A stretch of DNA of 64,000 nt from NCBI RefSeq assembly GCF_947495845.1, contig NZ_CANMAO010000002.1:62001-126000 (forward strand), written 5' to 3'. This document shows, one piece after another, positions 55,001 to 62,778 of the stretch. The translations under genes were made by a program, and so were the position numbers. The notes beneath the pieces were generated by a model that worked only from the letters and a program-made list of their open reading frames with translations, did not search any database and was not told the DNA's origin. The first letter of the stretch is position 1. Every line of letters starts with the position of its first letter. Origin of the DNA: an uncultured Endozoicomonas sp. (GTDB taxonomy: Bacteria; Pseudomonadota; Gammaproteobacteria; Pseudomonadales; Endozoicomonadaceae).

Positions 55001-55018
55001 TTCAAACACTTGTTTGAA
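55001..55018. promoter_or_regulatory. Possible PsrA-like operator (perfect palindrome)
   Basis: TTCAAAC-ACTT-GTTTGAA, a perfect 7-bp inverted repeat with a 4-base spacer that matches the known PsrA pattern. It sits between the divergent etfBA and ETF-QO genes, whose products handle electrons from beta-oxidation. Confidence 0.5.
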
Positions 55019-55041
55019 AACGGTTATCCATAAAGACCGTC

Positions 55042-55185
55042 TATACCCAAAGGATTTCAAGTTGCTACGCGGCGGCAAAAGAGTGAATCCTTTAGGCCCT
55101 CGGGTCCCATGAGCCTACAGCAGTAGGTGATTGGGGTGAGCGAGTGCAGCCAACAAAGTAGCAACTTGAAAGGCGACGGGGATAC
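55042..55185. repeat. Dispersed palindromic repeat family 2, copy B
   Basis: A 144-bp copy starting TATACCCAAAGGATTTCAAG and ending with CAACTTGAAAGGCGACGGGG. Arms pair as in copy A, which it matches in reverse orientation. The centre is about 45-50 bases longer than in copy A and contains its own short stem (CCTACAGCAGTAGG). It ends 55 bases before the ETF-QO start. Confidence 0.8.
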
Positions 55186-55239
55186 TTGTGTTTGCCATAA
55201 CCATTAGAAAATAACACTCCGACAGGGAGGAAGCTGATC

Positions 55240-56904
55240 ATGGAACGCGAATCCATGGCATTTGATGTCGTTATCGTGGGTGCCGGCCCTTCGGGTTTAT
55301 CGGCCGCCTGTCGTCTGATGCAACTGGCCCAGGAGCAAGAGAAAGAGCTTGCTGTCTGCGTTGTTGAAAAAGGCTCTGAAGTCGGCGCTCATATTTTGTC
55401 CGGTGCCGTTTTTGAACCCACCGCATTAAATGAACTGTTCCCGGACTGGAAAGACCGAGGAGCACCACTGAATACACCGGTATCAGCGGACGATATTTTT
55501 GTACTCCGCTCCGAGACCAAGTCTATAAAAGTGCCCAACCTTTTTGTGCCTAAAACCATGCACAATGAAGGCAACTATATTATCAGCCTTGGTAACCTGA
55601 CCCGCTGGCTGGCAGAACAAGCCGAAGCCATGGGCGTTGAGATATTCCCGGGCTTTGCGGCTCAGGAAGTGCTTTTTAACGACGATGGTAGTGTTAAAGG
55701 CATTGCCACCGGTGATATGGGTATTTCTGAGGCTGGCGAAGAGAAAGACAGCTATATGCCAGGCATGGAGCTCCACGCCAAATACACGCTGTTCTCTGAA
55801 GGCTGTCGAGGGCACCTTGGCAAGCAGCTGATCAGTCATTTTGACCTGGATGCTAATAGCGATCCTCAGCATTATGGCCTCGGTATTAAAGAGTTGTGGG
55901 ATATTGATCCTGCCAAACATCAGGAAGGCTTAGTGGTTCACACGGCGGGTTGGCCACTATCCGTTGCAGGCACAGAATCCACTGGCGGCGGCTTCCTCTA
56001 TCACCTGGAGAACAATCAGGTGGTGTTGGGCCTGATTACTGATCTGAGTTATTCCAACCCTCACCTGAGCCCTTTTGAAGAGTTTCAGCGTTATAAGCAA
56101 AACCCTGTCATCAAGCAGTATCTGGAAGGCGGCAAGCGGGTTTCTTATGGCGCTCGCGCCTTGGCAAAAGGCGGACCAATGTCACTGCCGGAAATGACAT
56201 TCCCTGGTGGATTGTTGATTGGTTGTGACGCTGGCACCATGAATGGCGCCAAGATTAAGGGCTCTCACACCGCCATGAAGTCCGGCATGATCGCAGCAGA
56301 AGAAGTGTTCAAGGCCATCGACTCTGGCGATGAGGGCGGCAAAAAGCTGGAAAGCTTTGATCAAGCCTTTAAAGGCTCGTGGCTTTACAAAGAACTGCAT
56401 CAACAGCGCAACTTTGGCCCGGCTATGCACAAGTTTGGCAACATTCTTGGTGCCGCGTTTGCCTTTACGGATCTGAACATCTTTAATGGCAAACTGCCGT
56501 TTACTCTGAGAGATAAGACGCCAGATCATGCGACCTTAAAGCCTGCGGCTGAAAGCACGCCAATCAACTATCCAAAACCGGATGGTGTTATTTCTTTTGA
56601 CCGATTGAGCTCTGTCTTCCTCTCGAATACCAATCACGAGGAAGATCAGCCATGTCATTTGAAACTGACCGATGAAACCATTCCTCTTACACAGAATCTA
56701 CCTATGTTCGATGAACCCGCCCAGCGTTATTGCCCGGCCGGCGTTTATGAAATCGTGCTGGATGATGTGACTGGAGAGAAGCGATTCCAAATCAACAGTC
56801 AGAACTGCGTTCACTGCAAGACCTGTGATATTAAAGACCCCGCCCAGAATATTACCTGGGTCGCTCCGGAAGGTGCGGGTGGTCCGAACTATCCAAATAT
56901 GTAA
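55240..56904 (+). CDS. Electron transfer flavoprotein-ubiquinone oxidoreductase
   Basis: A 554-residue membrane-associated FAD and 4Fe-4S enzyme that passes electrons from ETF to ubiquinone. FAD motif VVIVGAGPSGLSAACRL (residues about 10-26), EKGSEVGAHILSGAVFEP, the quinone-site region GGFLYHLENNQVVLGLITD and IGCDAGTMNGAKIKGSHTAM. The C-terminal ferredoxin part has CPAGVYEIV and NCVHCKTCDIKDP, giving the four cluster cysteines. GGGAGG lies upstream of ATG 55240; an internal ATG at codon 6 is an alternative. Confidence 0.96.
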   Translation: MERESMAFDVVIVGAGPSGLSAACRLMQLAQEQEKELAVCVVEKGSEVGAHILSGAVFEPTALNELFPDWKDRGAPLNTPVSADDIFVLRSETKSIKVPNLFVPKTMHNEGNYIISLGNLTRWLAEQAEAMGVEIFPGFAAQEVLFNDDGSVKGIATGDMGISEAGEEKDSYMPGMELHAKYTLFSEGCRGHLGKQLISHFDLDANSDPQHYGLGIKELWDIDPAKHQEGLVVHTAGWPLSVAGTESTGGGFLYHLENNQVVLGLITDLSYSNPHLSPFEEFQRYKQNPVIKQYLEGGKRVSYGARALAKGGPMSLPEMTFPGGLLIGCDAGTMNGAKIKGSHTAMKSGMIAAEEVFKAIDSGDEGGKKLESFDQAFKGSWLYKELHQQRNFGPAMHKFGNILGAAFAFTDLNIFNGKLPFTLRDKTPDHATLKPAAESTPINYPKPDGVISFDRLSSVFLSNTNHEEDQPCHLKLTDETIPLTQNLPMFDEPAQRYCPAGVYEIVLDDVTGEKRFQINSQNCVHCKTCDIKDPAQNITWVAPEGAGGPNYPNM

Positions 56905-56926
56905 CTCGATTAAGCCATAAGACAGC

Positions 56927-56954
56927 GAGGGCGATTTATTCGCCCTCCTCTTTT
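56927..56954 (+). terminator. Rho-independent terminator after the ETF-QO gene
   Basis: A 7-bp GC stem (GAGGGCG / CGCCCTC) with a 7-base loop, then CTCTTTT. It overlaps the last codons of the convergent DUF1285 gene. Confidence 0.6.
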
Positions 56955-57517
56955 AACACTCCGATCGAAAATAACTCGCCTCCACTGGGAACCACAAGCT
57001 CAACACCTTCCTCAATCACTTGTTCTTGCGCATCGTTCACCAACTGATAGAAGACATTCCTATTCACTCGGGCATACAATCGATCACGAACCAGAACGTA
57101 TAACATTTCAGCCAGAAAGCCTGCCCGCTCCCCAGTGAGTATTGGCGAACCCTTACCGACAACCACTTGATCACCAATATTCGTTGTCAGATGATACTCT
57201 TTTCCAGCCTCACCCTCTTGCACATCCGCAGCAATCACCACGAAAGGCACATCTTCCACTTGAATTCGCACCTTCTCTACCGGGGTAACCAAGTAGTAGT
57301 CATCATCATCCCGGCGCATCACCGAGGCGAATAAAGAAACCATTTTCTCTCTGGCAATTGGAGAACCGTTGTAGTGCCAGCGCCCTTCTCGATCGATGCG
57401 CATATCGATATCGCCACAAAACGGTGGATTCCATGAGTGTACCGGCGGCAATCCTTTCTGCTTTTTCAGAAGCTGCAGGGATTTACCCACTCCACCAACA
57501 TCGCTGATTTCATCCAT
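56936..57517 (-). CDS. DUF1285 family protein
   Basis: A 193-residue cytoplasmic protein with the family blocks PPVHSWNPPFCGDIDMRIDREGRWHYNGSPI, SLFASVMRRDDDDYYLVTPVEKVRIQVEDVPFV and the C-terminal YALVNRNVFYQL-like region (VNRNVFYQLVNDAQE). Function unknown. It converges with the ETF-QO gene and is divergent from the YiiX-like gene. Confidence 0.87.
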   Translation of the reverse strand: MDEISDVGGVGKSLQLLKKQKGLPPVHSWNPPFCGDIDMRIDREGRWHYNGSPIAREKMVSLFASVMRRDDDDYYLVTPVEKVRIQVEDVPFVVIAADVQEGEAGKEYHLTTNIGDQVVVGKGSPILTGERAGFLAEMLYVLVRDRLYARVNRNVFYQLVNDAQEQVIEEGVELVVPSGGELFSIGVLKEEGE

Positions 57518-57672
57518 TTAGGCCTCCCACAAATTATCAACCCATACCCATTACGGCTCATTAATCATTATTCATCGCCGTTATTTAAGAATACAGATTT
57601 AACGTCAATTTTTATGACTATTCAAAATCGATAACCGCCTAAATGCTAACATAAAGTAATAAAAACAGGCTT

Positions 57673-58596
57673 ATGGACTCATACATGAAGCTCTTTAAGG
57701 TTCTCGCTGGATACCTCACTCGCTGGCTTAGCCACAATGTCCAGAAAAAACACACACCACTGTGTGATTTTGAGCGTATTCGTCATGAGGTAAAACCCTG
57801 CGACGTACTGCTGCTTGAGGGGCGAACCCGAGTCAGCCAGGTCATCAAGCAGATGACCCAGAGCCCCTGGTCTCACGCCATGCTGTACATTGGCCGAATC
57901 CACGATATTGAAGATGAGCAAGTCAGGCTAAGAATCAGCGAATCCTATGATGGCGCCCCGGACGAACAATTAATCATTGAAAGCGAACTGGGTGTCGGTA
58001 CCGCTATTCGACCATTGAGCGCTTACGAAGGTGAACATTTAAGAATATGTCGCCCCAAAGGGTTGAGCTACCCTGATAGCCAGAAAGCATTGCATTACGC
58101 GGTCAGCAGACTGGGGATGGATTATAACGTTCGACAAATACTGGATCTTGCTCGATTTTTCTTTCCTTATGCATTCTTGCCAAAACGTTTTGGCTCCTCT
58201 CTTTTTCATCATGCGCCCGGACAGGAAACCAAAACTGTTTGTTCAACGATGATCGCCGAAGCATTTAGCTTTATTCAATTTCCCATTTTGCCGTTGGTCA
58301 AACAAAGCTCTGAGTCCAGTGTCCAGTTATTTCAACGCAACCCCAAACTCTGCACACCCAGCGATTTTGATTACTCACCTTACTTCCAGATCATAAAGTA
58401 TCCATTTCTGGATTACGCACATCATTCTGACTACCGCCTATTGCCCTGGCATGGGCATGGAATACTTGAAGGTAAAGAAGCGGATATTTATATGTCATCT
58501 CTTCAAATGCAGCAGCTGCAAGAAGATGGTTTACCATCACATCCAATCAACGAAGAAATCGAAAACACCCCTGATCAGCAAGGCCCGATCCACTGA
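57673..58596 (+). CDS. YiiX/YebB-like permuted NlpC/P60 cysteine hydrolase
   Basis: A 307-residue protein. The N-terminal block CDVLLLEGRTRVSQVIKQMTQSPWSHAMLYIG carries the catalytic-type His in WSHAMLYIG, and the nucleophile Cys is in KTVCSTMIAEAFS, the permuted order of the YiiX/YebB/YaeF papain-like family. Family members cut peptide or acyl bonds in lipids or peptidoglycan; the substrate here is unknown. No clear signal peptide. The prophage begins soon after its stop. Confidence 0.8.
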   Translation: MDSYMKLFKVLAGYLTRWLSHNVQKKHTPLCDFERIRHEVKPCDVLLLEGRTRVSQVIKQMTQSPWSHAMLYIGRIHDIEDEQVRLRISESYDGAPDEQLIIESELGVGTAIRPLSAYEGEHLRICRPKGLSYPDSQKALHYAVSRLGMDYNVRQILDLARFFFPYAFLPKRFGSSLFHHAPGQETKTVCSTMIAEAFSFIQFPILPLVKQSSESSVQLFQRNPKLCTPSDFDYSPYFQIIKYPFLDYAHHSDYRLLPWHGHGILEGKEADIYMSSLQMQQLQEDGLPSHPINEEIENTPDQQGPIH

Positions 58597-58706
58597 ACAA
58601 AAGCCACACAAAAAGAAACCCGCGCTTCTGGGGGAAGAAGGCACGGGCTAAGACCATTTAGGAGTGTTACAAGCATTAGAGGCTAACATACTGTTATATA
58701 TGGGAT

Positions 58707-59921
58707 TTAGTTTTTAGCCTTCTCTTTCTGCCAAGTTTTCGCCAAGTTTTGAGGCGTTTTTTGTCCCCAATCGGCTTTTAAGGTGTAACCGGTAGAAGAG
58801 TCGTCTTTGATGAATTTGCGGTAGTGCTTTCTGATCATTTCGACAGTGGTATGACCAAGCATCTTTGCCACCCACGCTTCATCTTCTCCATTCATTAACA
58901 TCCAGCTTGCGAATGTGTGGCGAGTCTGCCCTACCCCTCTCTTTGTTACGTCAGCTCTTTTGCAAGCGTAATGAAACGACCACTGAAGCGCGTTGTAATC
59001 TACAAAGGGTTGCCTTTCACGATTTACAAAGACTCGGCCATGTTTTGATAGCTGGCTGATTTCCCTTTGTCTCTGTATCGCTTCCAGTGCTGCAGGCAAC
59101 AACATAATCTCTCTTCGGCCTTTGGCTCTGGTTTTGATATCGCTCATCGTTTTGTCAGATATGGCTTGACAGATAAAAGCCGTTCCTTTCTTTAAATCGA
59201 CGTGGCGCCATTCAAGCGCGATTAATTCCCCCGGGCGAACACCAGACCAAGCAGCAAACTGGAATAGATTTCTCTCTGAGTCGTAATGACAATGCTCGAG
59301 CAATCTATCTATTTCCTCTCTGCTGTATGGTGTTACCTGCTCCCGCTTCTGCTCGATACGTTTTGTTATCTCGGCCTTCTCTTTAGGCAGCACCAACCCT
59401 TTGAGCGGGCTTTCCGTGAGAACGCCATCATTAATAGCCTCTCTGATCGCAGACCTCAGAGCCATTAAATAATTGCTGGTTGTTTTGCGAGAAGTGTTCT
59501 GCTTTGAAGCCCAATCACGAATGTGACCGGGCGCGAGCATAGATATTGGGATGTGACCGAAAGCCGGTATAAGAATGGACTCAACTCTGTATTTAGAGTT
59601 TTTGTAGTAGCGTGGGCTGAGGATGCCCTCTTGAGTGTCAAGCCAGCGATTAAGCAAATCCTCTACCGTCATGCCGGTAGCTTTGGGCATTTCTGCTTTT
59701 GCTAACTTGTGATCGGGGAAATGGGTTGACCACTGGAATATACCAAGCTCAATTTCTCGCTTTATAACCTCCCGTAAAGCTGCAGCCTGTTTAATTCCTT
59801 TTGCCGTGGCTGGAAGACCAGGAACCACAACATAGCGGGTTCTGGCATTCCAAGAAAAATTGATCTCTATTTTGTCTCCGCGCAGTCTTACACCGCGCGG
59901 GGTTGGGCTGTGTCCAGCCAT
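58707..59921 (-). CDS. int: Prophage tyrosine integrase
   Basis: A 404-residue lambda-type integrase. An N-terminal arm-binding domain (GVRLRGDKIEINFSWNARTRYVVV, DUF3596 type) and a SAM-like core-binding domain precede the catalytic domain: Arg in WSGVRPGELIALEW, Lys/beta-hairpin in TRAKGRREIMLL, HxxR in GQTRHTFASWML (with Thr-Arg-His order), His in LGHTTVEMIRKHY with Tyr as the nucleophile. ATG 59921 is chosen; it overlaps the end of the excisionase gene. It would insert and excise the prophage. The attachment site should lie in 58597-58706, but the second copy is outside the window. Confidence 0.92.
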   Translation of the reverse strand: MAGHSPTPRGVRLRGDKIEINFSWNARTRYVVVPGLPATAKGIKQAAALREVIKREIELGIFQWSTHFPDHKLAKAEMPKATGMTVEDLLNRWLDTQEGILSPRYYKNSKYRVESILIPAFGHIPISMLAPGHIRDWASKQNTSRKTTSNYLMALRSAIREAINDGVLTESPLKGLVLPKEKAEITKRIEQKREQVTPYSREEIDRLLEHCHYDSERNLFQFAAWSGVRPGELIALEWRHVDLKKGTAFICQAISDKTMSDIKTRAKGRREIMLLPAALEAIQRQREISQLSKHGRVFVNRERQPFVDYNALQWSFHYACKRADVTKRGVGQTRHTFASWMLMNGEDEAWVAKMLGHTTVEMIRKHYRKFIKDDSSTGYTLKADWGQKTPQNLAKTWQKEKAKN

Positions 59922-60085
59922 TGCTCTATCGCCTCTAAATTCATCCAATAAATTTTTTTGAAATACGGGTCTTTTCTATAGTGTCGGCGTTCCAGATAAA
60001 CGCCTTCAGCTATTTTCGCCCTTACGCTAGATTCTGGCTCACCAGTCTCTTGAACGTATTTTTTTAGTCTTACCCACTTTGCCAT
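59888..60085 (-). CDS. xis: Excisionase-like protein
   Basis: A 65-residue protein from ATG 60085 (MAKWVRLKKYVQETGEPE). The winged-helix pattern VRAKIAEGVYLERRHYRKDPYFKKIYWMNLEAIEQWLD is that of small phage excisionases. It overlaps the integrase gene by 34 bases, the usual xis-int arrangement, and would steer integrase towards excision. Confidence 0.8.
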   Translation of the reverse strand: MAKWVRLKKYVQETGEPESSVRAKIAEGVYLERRHYRKDPYFKKIYWMNLEAIEQWLDTAQPRAV

Positions 60086-60086
60086 A

Positions 60087-60263
60087 TCAAGCGGCCTTCT
60101 GTCCTGCAATTATGCGAGCCTTGTAATCGTTCTTTGCAGCCTGACTGATTGCAGCGGCAAAGAATGGTCTGTACGTGTGGCGCAAAGCCTGCACCAGTTC
60201 AGCCAGTGACAGCTTTGTTAATGCCTCAGCTAATGGCATATCTTTGATTTCATCGTACGTCAT
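60087..60263 (-). CDS. Small phage protein of unknown function
   Basis: 58 residues from ATG 60263 (MTYDEIKDMPLAEALTKL). Predicted to be helical; sequence SLAELVQALRHTYRPFFAAA. Its start lies inside the 3' end of the zinc-ribbon-like gene (14-base overlap), so translation is probably coupled. No family recognised. Confidence 0.6.
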   Translation of the reverse strand: MTYDEIKDMPLAEALTKLSLAELVQALRHTYRPFFAAAISQAAKNDYKARIIAGQKAA

Positions 60264-60567
60264 GGTGCTTGTCTCGATTATGGTATCTGGGTTTTGATGT
60301 GTCGCAGTTGTGCTTGATGGTTTCAGGATCAATGTCACCAAATATCAGCTCGCAATATTCGCAGAGATAACGACGATTGCCATTACCATCCACTCCCCAA
60401 GTGGGTTGAACGAATTTCTGATACTCAGTACACCTGACAACTATTGTTTGTCCGTTGTCATGGCTACCGATCTTCGGCATATCTTTAAAGGAAAGCTTTG
60501 AGCAATCCTTGTTTACATTGGCGCATGACTGACACATGCCACCTTTGGGGGTGTGTGTTATTTCCAT
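60250..60567 (-). CDS. Small phage zinc-ribbon-like protein
   Basis: 105 residues with cysteines in zinc-ribbon spacing: CQSCANVNKDC near the start and CEYCELIFGD ... HNC near the end. Likely a small metal-stabilised phage protein; no function known. It is the first gene after the terminator at 60582-60608. Confidence 0.65.
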   Translation of the reverse strand: MEITHTPKGGMCQSCANVNKDCSKLSFKDMPKIGSHDNGQTIVVRCTEYQKFVQPTWGVDGNGNRRYLCEYCELIFGDIDPETIKHNCDTSKPRYHNRDKHHDVR

Positions 60568-60581
60568 GTTTTACCGGGTAT

Positions 60582-60608
60582 AAAAAAGCCCCGGATAAAA
60601 CCGAGGCT
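60582..60608 (-). terminator. Rho-independent terminator closing the cassette-like unit
   Basis: On the minus strand AGCCTCGG-TTTTAT-CCGGGGCT (one G.T pair) is followed by TTTTTTATACC. It lies 50 bases beyond the last gene of the array and before the zinc-ribbon gene. Confidence 0.85.
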
Positions 60609-60658
60609 CTTGGTACGATTGTTAATGTGAAAAAGCCAACGAGTTGGTCTACTAATGG

Positions 60659-60665
60659 GTTATGT
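60659..60665 (+). other. Half attC-like site (R' box only) at the left edge of the array
   Basis: GTTATGT, with the stop codon of the next gene inside it as in the full sites. No matching left box is visible; a weak stem CCAAC/GTTGG lies just before it. It could be a decayed attC-like site or an attI-like entry point. Confidence 0.4.
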
Positions 60666-60890
60666 GTTACGTATCAACTCTTTAAATTCTTTTTGATGCT
60701 TTTCAGCTTCTGAATATCTGGAAAAATCAATAACATCGCATTTGCCGAAGGTCTTATTTTCTTCGTTAAATGTAAAAGCAATATCTTGCTCAAAGTCATC
60801 GCGCATTTTTTCTTTAGTTAAAAAATGGACATACCCGTTATCGCTTAAATACTTATTCAATCCCGCTGTGTACCATGTAACTTTGTCCAT
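60660..60890 (-). CDS. Cassette-like gene 1, hypothetical protein
   Basis: 76 residues, start ATG 60890 with AAGG directly upstream. Aromatic and charged (MDKVTWYTAGLNKYLSDNGY, FEQDIAFTFNEENKTFGKCD). The stop TAA lies in the GTTATGT box at its 3' end. The 5' end lies 19 bases from attC-like site A. No family recognised. Confidence 0.68.
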   Translation of the reverse strand: MDKVTWYTAGLNKYLSDNGYVHFLTKEKMRDDFEQDIAFTFNEENKTFGKCDVIDFSRYSEAEKHQKEFKELIRNT

Positions 60891-60909
60891 ACCTTATCCT
60901 CTAAAAAAC

Positions 60910-60962
60910 ACATAACAACACGCTCCACCCGACCCTTCGGGCGGGTGAGCTTAGGGTTATGC
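60910..60962 (+). repeat. attC-like site A
   Basis: 53 bp: left box ACATAAC, right box GTTATGC, arms GCTCCACCCG / CGGGTGAGC. The left arm has one unpaired C. The right box provides the stop of gene 60957-61292. Confidence 0.72.
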
Positions 60963-61292
60963 AGTCGATCCAGTGCTTAGATACGTTTTCTTACCTGCTG
61001 GCGTTGTTGAGATTTCTGTAAAATCTCCGTTGACACTATTCTCAACCCTCAATTTATTTGGGCCAGCAATGTAGACCCTGAGATGACCAGTGCTAATCAT
61101 TCTAAAATCACCATTATTTAGTTTATCAATACAGTCTGGATTCTTTTGCACTTCCAGAACTCGCCCCATTAGCGACTCAGCATCTTTACGTAATCCGTTT
61201 AACTGAGCACTTTCCAGAAGTTCAACGGCTTCTGCCAGGTTATAAGCAGCTTCTTCTATTAGCCTTTTAAGTATTCTTTCTCTATGGCTCAT
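60957..61292 (-). CDS. Cassette-like gene 2, hypothetical protein
   Basis: 111 residues, start ATG 61292 with AAGGT 8 bases upstream. The N-terminal half is helical (RILKRLIEEAAYNLAEAVEL); the C-terminal half looks beta-rich (MISTGHLRVYIAGPNKLRVE). It ends GSTA-stop, with GCATAA supplied by the right box of site A. Unknown function. Confidence 0.7.
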   Translation of the reverse strand: MSHRERILKRLIEEAAYNLAEAVELLESAQLNGLRKDAESLMGRVLEVQKNPDCIDKLNNGDFRMISTGHLRVYIAGPNKLRVENSVNGDFTEISTTPAGKKTYLSTGSTA

Positions 61293-61315
61293 TCTTTTAC
61301 CTTCTAATCAAGACC

Positions 61316-61364
61316 GCATAACAAAGTTTTCAACCGGACTACGCCGGTTAAAACGGGGTTATGC
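61316..61364 (+). repeat. attC-like site B
   Basis: 49 bp: GCATAAC ... GTTATGC, arms TTTTCAACCGG / CCGGTTAAAA with one extra C on the left and a short centre. Nearly the same as site C. Confidence 0.78.
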
Positions 61365-61368
61365 AGAT

Positions 61369-61623
61369 TTATCCAAACTCGTCCAAAGCATTAAGAGCGA
61401 TATTGCAAGCTTCGTCCTGCCGAACACTGGGAAGCTGCGAAATATCATTCAGTGCTTTCTTGTATGCGTTTAATTCTTTGGCTATTTCAATGAGCTTCTT
61501 TGTAACAACTTCTGCCCACATAGCTTCACCCCCCTGAATTGCTTCTACACGATCATGCACAGTAACAATGCAGTTATCATCTACCCAGCGGTCAAGCTCT
61601 GGGGCAATTTCCCATAAATCCAA
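61369..61623 (-). CDS. Cassette-like gene 3, hypothetical protein
   Basis: 84 residues from a TTG start at 61623 (DLWEIAPELDRWVDDNCIVT), with AGGAT about 9 bases upstream. Helical (KKLIEIAKELNAYKKALND). Here the stop lies 5 bases beyond the end box of site B rather than inside it. Unknown function. Confidence 0.62.
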   Translation of the reverse strand: MDLWEIAPELDRWVDDNCIVTVHDRVEAIQGGEAMWAEVVTKKLIEIAKELNAYKKALNDISQLPSVRQDEACNIALNALDEFG

Positions 61624-61648
61624 AATTCAAATCCTCGGTTAATCATCT

Positions 61649-61697
61649 GCATAACAAAGTTTTCCACCGGACTGCGCCGGTGAAAACGGGGTTATCC
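61649..61697 (+). repeat. attC-like site C
   Basis: 49 bp: GCATAAC ... GTTATCC, arms TTTTCCACCGG / CCGGTGAAAA with one extra C on the left. Confidence 0.78.
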
Positions 61698-61922
61698 GTC
61701 GAAATCGTGTAACCTTTTACCACGCACGATTTTCTTTTTTTCAATCTCATTTTTTATAAATTCTTCGGCTTCTTCTTTTTTATAGAACCCGACATTTGAG
61801 TGATCATGGCCTGTGTATGTTGTCCACCAGTACAACCAGAAAGGAAAAAATCTATACATATACTGCGGCCTGAAATAGCGAAAACCTGCGCTGTCATAAT
61901 CTTCTTTGATTCTGTATCTCAT
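61692..61922 (-). CDS. Cassette-like gene 4, hypothetical protein
   Basis: 76 residues from ATG 61922, with GGAGG 5 bases upstream. Rich in aromatic residues (FRYFRPQYMYRFFPFWLYWW) then charged (KKEEAEEFIKNEIEKKK). Upstream in-frame ATG at 61973 would run through site D and is rejected. The stop TAA lies in the right box of site C. Unknown function. Confidence 0.72.
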   Translation of the reverse strand: MRYRIKEDYDSAGFRYFRPQYMYRFFPFWLYWWTTYTGHDHSNVGFYKKEEAEEFIKNEIEKKKIVRGKRLHDFDG

Positions 61923-61936
61923 GTTTCCTCCAGAAC

Positions 61937-61991
61937 GGATAACAACACGCTCCAGGTGACGCCTGCGGCGCACCTGAGCTTTGGGTTAGGT
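61937..61991 (+). repeat. attC-like site D
   Basis: 55 bp: GGATAAC ... GTTAGGT, arms GCTCCAGGTG / CACCTGAGC with one extra C on the left, then a GCC/GGC inner stem around TGC. Confidence 0.75.
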
Positions 61992-62324
61992 GTATCCGAG
62001 TCCAACTTGACGAAAACCACAACAGATCGGTAGAAATTCCAACATACTTTCCATTTGATTATGTCTTTCCGAAAAGTATCTGTGATTTCTATACTCGTCA
62101 GTCTTTACGTACTCAGTTAAAAGTTTGTGCATTTCTAACGCATCATCTTCGCTGAACCACTCGCCAACAAAACCTTTATGCTCATACCTGATTGTGTCTC
62201 TGTTTGTGTATTCACAATCAATTACTTCGCTGACTGGGGTTTCAATACAGAAGGCTGGCCAGAAACCGTTTGGCTTTCCGAGAATTCCCGCTTCTTTGTT
62301 TTTTGGTTCTATATCAAATGACAT
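61986..62324 (-). CDS. Cassette-like gene 5, hypothetical protein
   Basis: 112 residues from ATG 62324 (MSFDIEPKNKEAGILGKP), with AAGGAT 7 bases upstream. Compact mixed fold; TIRYEHKGFVGEWFSEDDAL and YFSERHNQMESMLEFLP resemble immunity-type or small cytosolic proteins, but no family is recognised. The stop TAA lies in the right box of site D. Confidence 0.72.
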   Translation of the reverse strand: MSFDIEPKNKEAGILGKPNGFWPAFCIETPVSEVIDCEYTNRDTIRYEHKGFVGEWFSEDDALEMHKLLTEYVKTDEYRNHRYFSERHNQMESMLEFLPICCGFRQVGLGYT

Positions 62325-62345
62325 TCTTTTATCCTTAGTTCCTAC

Positions 62346-62401
62346 ACCTAACAATCAAATCCACCGGACGCCTGCGGCGCCTGTGATTTAAATGGTTATG
62401 C
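62346..62401 (+). repeat. attC-like site E
   Basis: 56 bp: ACCTAAC ... GTTATGC, arms AAATCCAC(C)GG / GTGATTT with one extra C on the left, and an inner GGACGCC / GGCGCC stem. Confidence 0.72.
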
Positions 62402-62686
62402 ATCCCAATCATTGCCGCCAGGTATCGCATATTCAGTAACATGAACCTCCCCATCCTCATCTTCTTCAACTTCAGGAGGGCAGATCGTATTAAACCACTC
62501 CCGCTTGGTCATCAAACGCAAGCCAGATTCAGCAACTTCTGCTTCGCATTTTTCAACCAACTCACGTATTTTTTCTTCGGTCGGGAAAATACCCTTTCCA
62601 CACGTAACAGTCGCATGACCGCTTTGTCCTTCGCCATTAGTGACCGCGACTTTGATTACAACTTCTATCGGTGCTTGCATTTTCAT
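62396..62686 (-). CDS. Cassette-like gene 6, hypothetical protein
   Basis: 96 residues, start ATG 62686 with AAGGAT upstream. APIEVVIKVAVTNGEGQSGH is beta-rich; the end is acidic (CPPEVEEDEDGEVHVTEY). It ends WDA-stop, GCATAA being the right box of site E. Unknown function. Confidence 0.7.
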   Translation of the reverse strand: MKMQAPIEVVIKVAVTNGEGQSGHATVTCGKGIFPTEEKIRELVEKCEAEVAESGLRLMTKREWFNTICPPEVEEDEDGEVHVTEYAIPGGNDWDA

Positions 62687-62716
62687 TATTAAATCCTTGG
62701 TTCAGTGCAGTGTGCT

Positions 62717-62778
62717 GCATAACAAAGTTTTCAACGCGGAGCTACGCTGCGCTCCGCCCGGTTAAAACGGGGTTAGCA
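62717..62778 (+). repeat. attC-like site F
   Basis: 62 bp: GCATAAC ... GTTAGCA, outer arms AAAGTTTTCAAC / GGTTAAAACGG with one extra C on the left, and an inner GCGGAGC / GCTCCGC stem. Confidence 0.75.

Larger units (their letters stand above)
54599..55239. other. 641-base divergent intergenic region between etfB and the ETF-QO gene
   Basis: Holds the two divergent promoters, two TTCAAAC-type sites and repeat family 2 copy B. An open frame at 54668-54925 on the plus strand has no ribosome site and an unlikely composition, so I do not call it. Confidence 0.6.

Noticed and set aside
58620-58655. Terminator after the YiiX-like gene
   Set aside because: The CCCGCGCTTCT / AAGGCACGGG stem has several mismatches and no T run.
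58597-58706. Prophage attachment site attL
   Set aside because: Expected here, but the matching attR lies outside the window, so no core sequence can be supported.
58707-59921. Integron integrase for the attC-like array
   Set aside because: It has a phage-type arm-binding domain, overlaps an excisionase gene, and I see no sign of the extra IntI segment near the second catalytic patch.
62125-62391. Plus-strand open frame ending in RTPAAPVI through site E
   Set aside because: It is the antisense shadow of cassette gene 5 reading through the attC-like site; no ribosome site.
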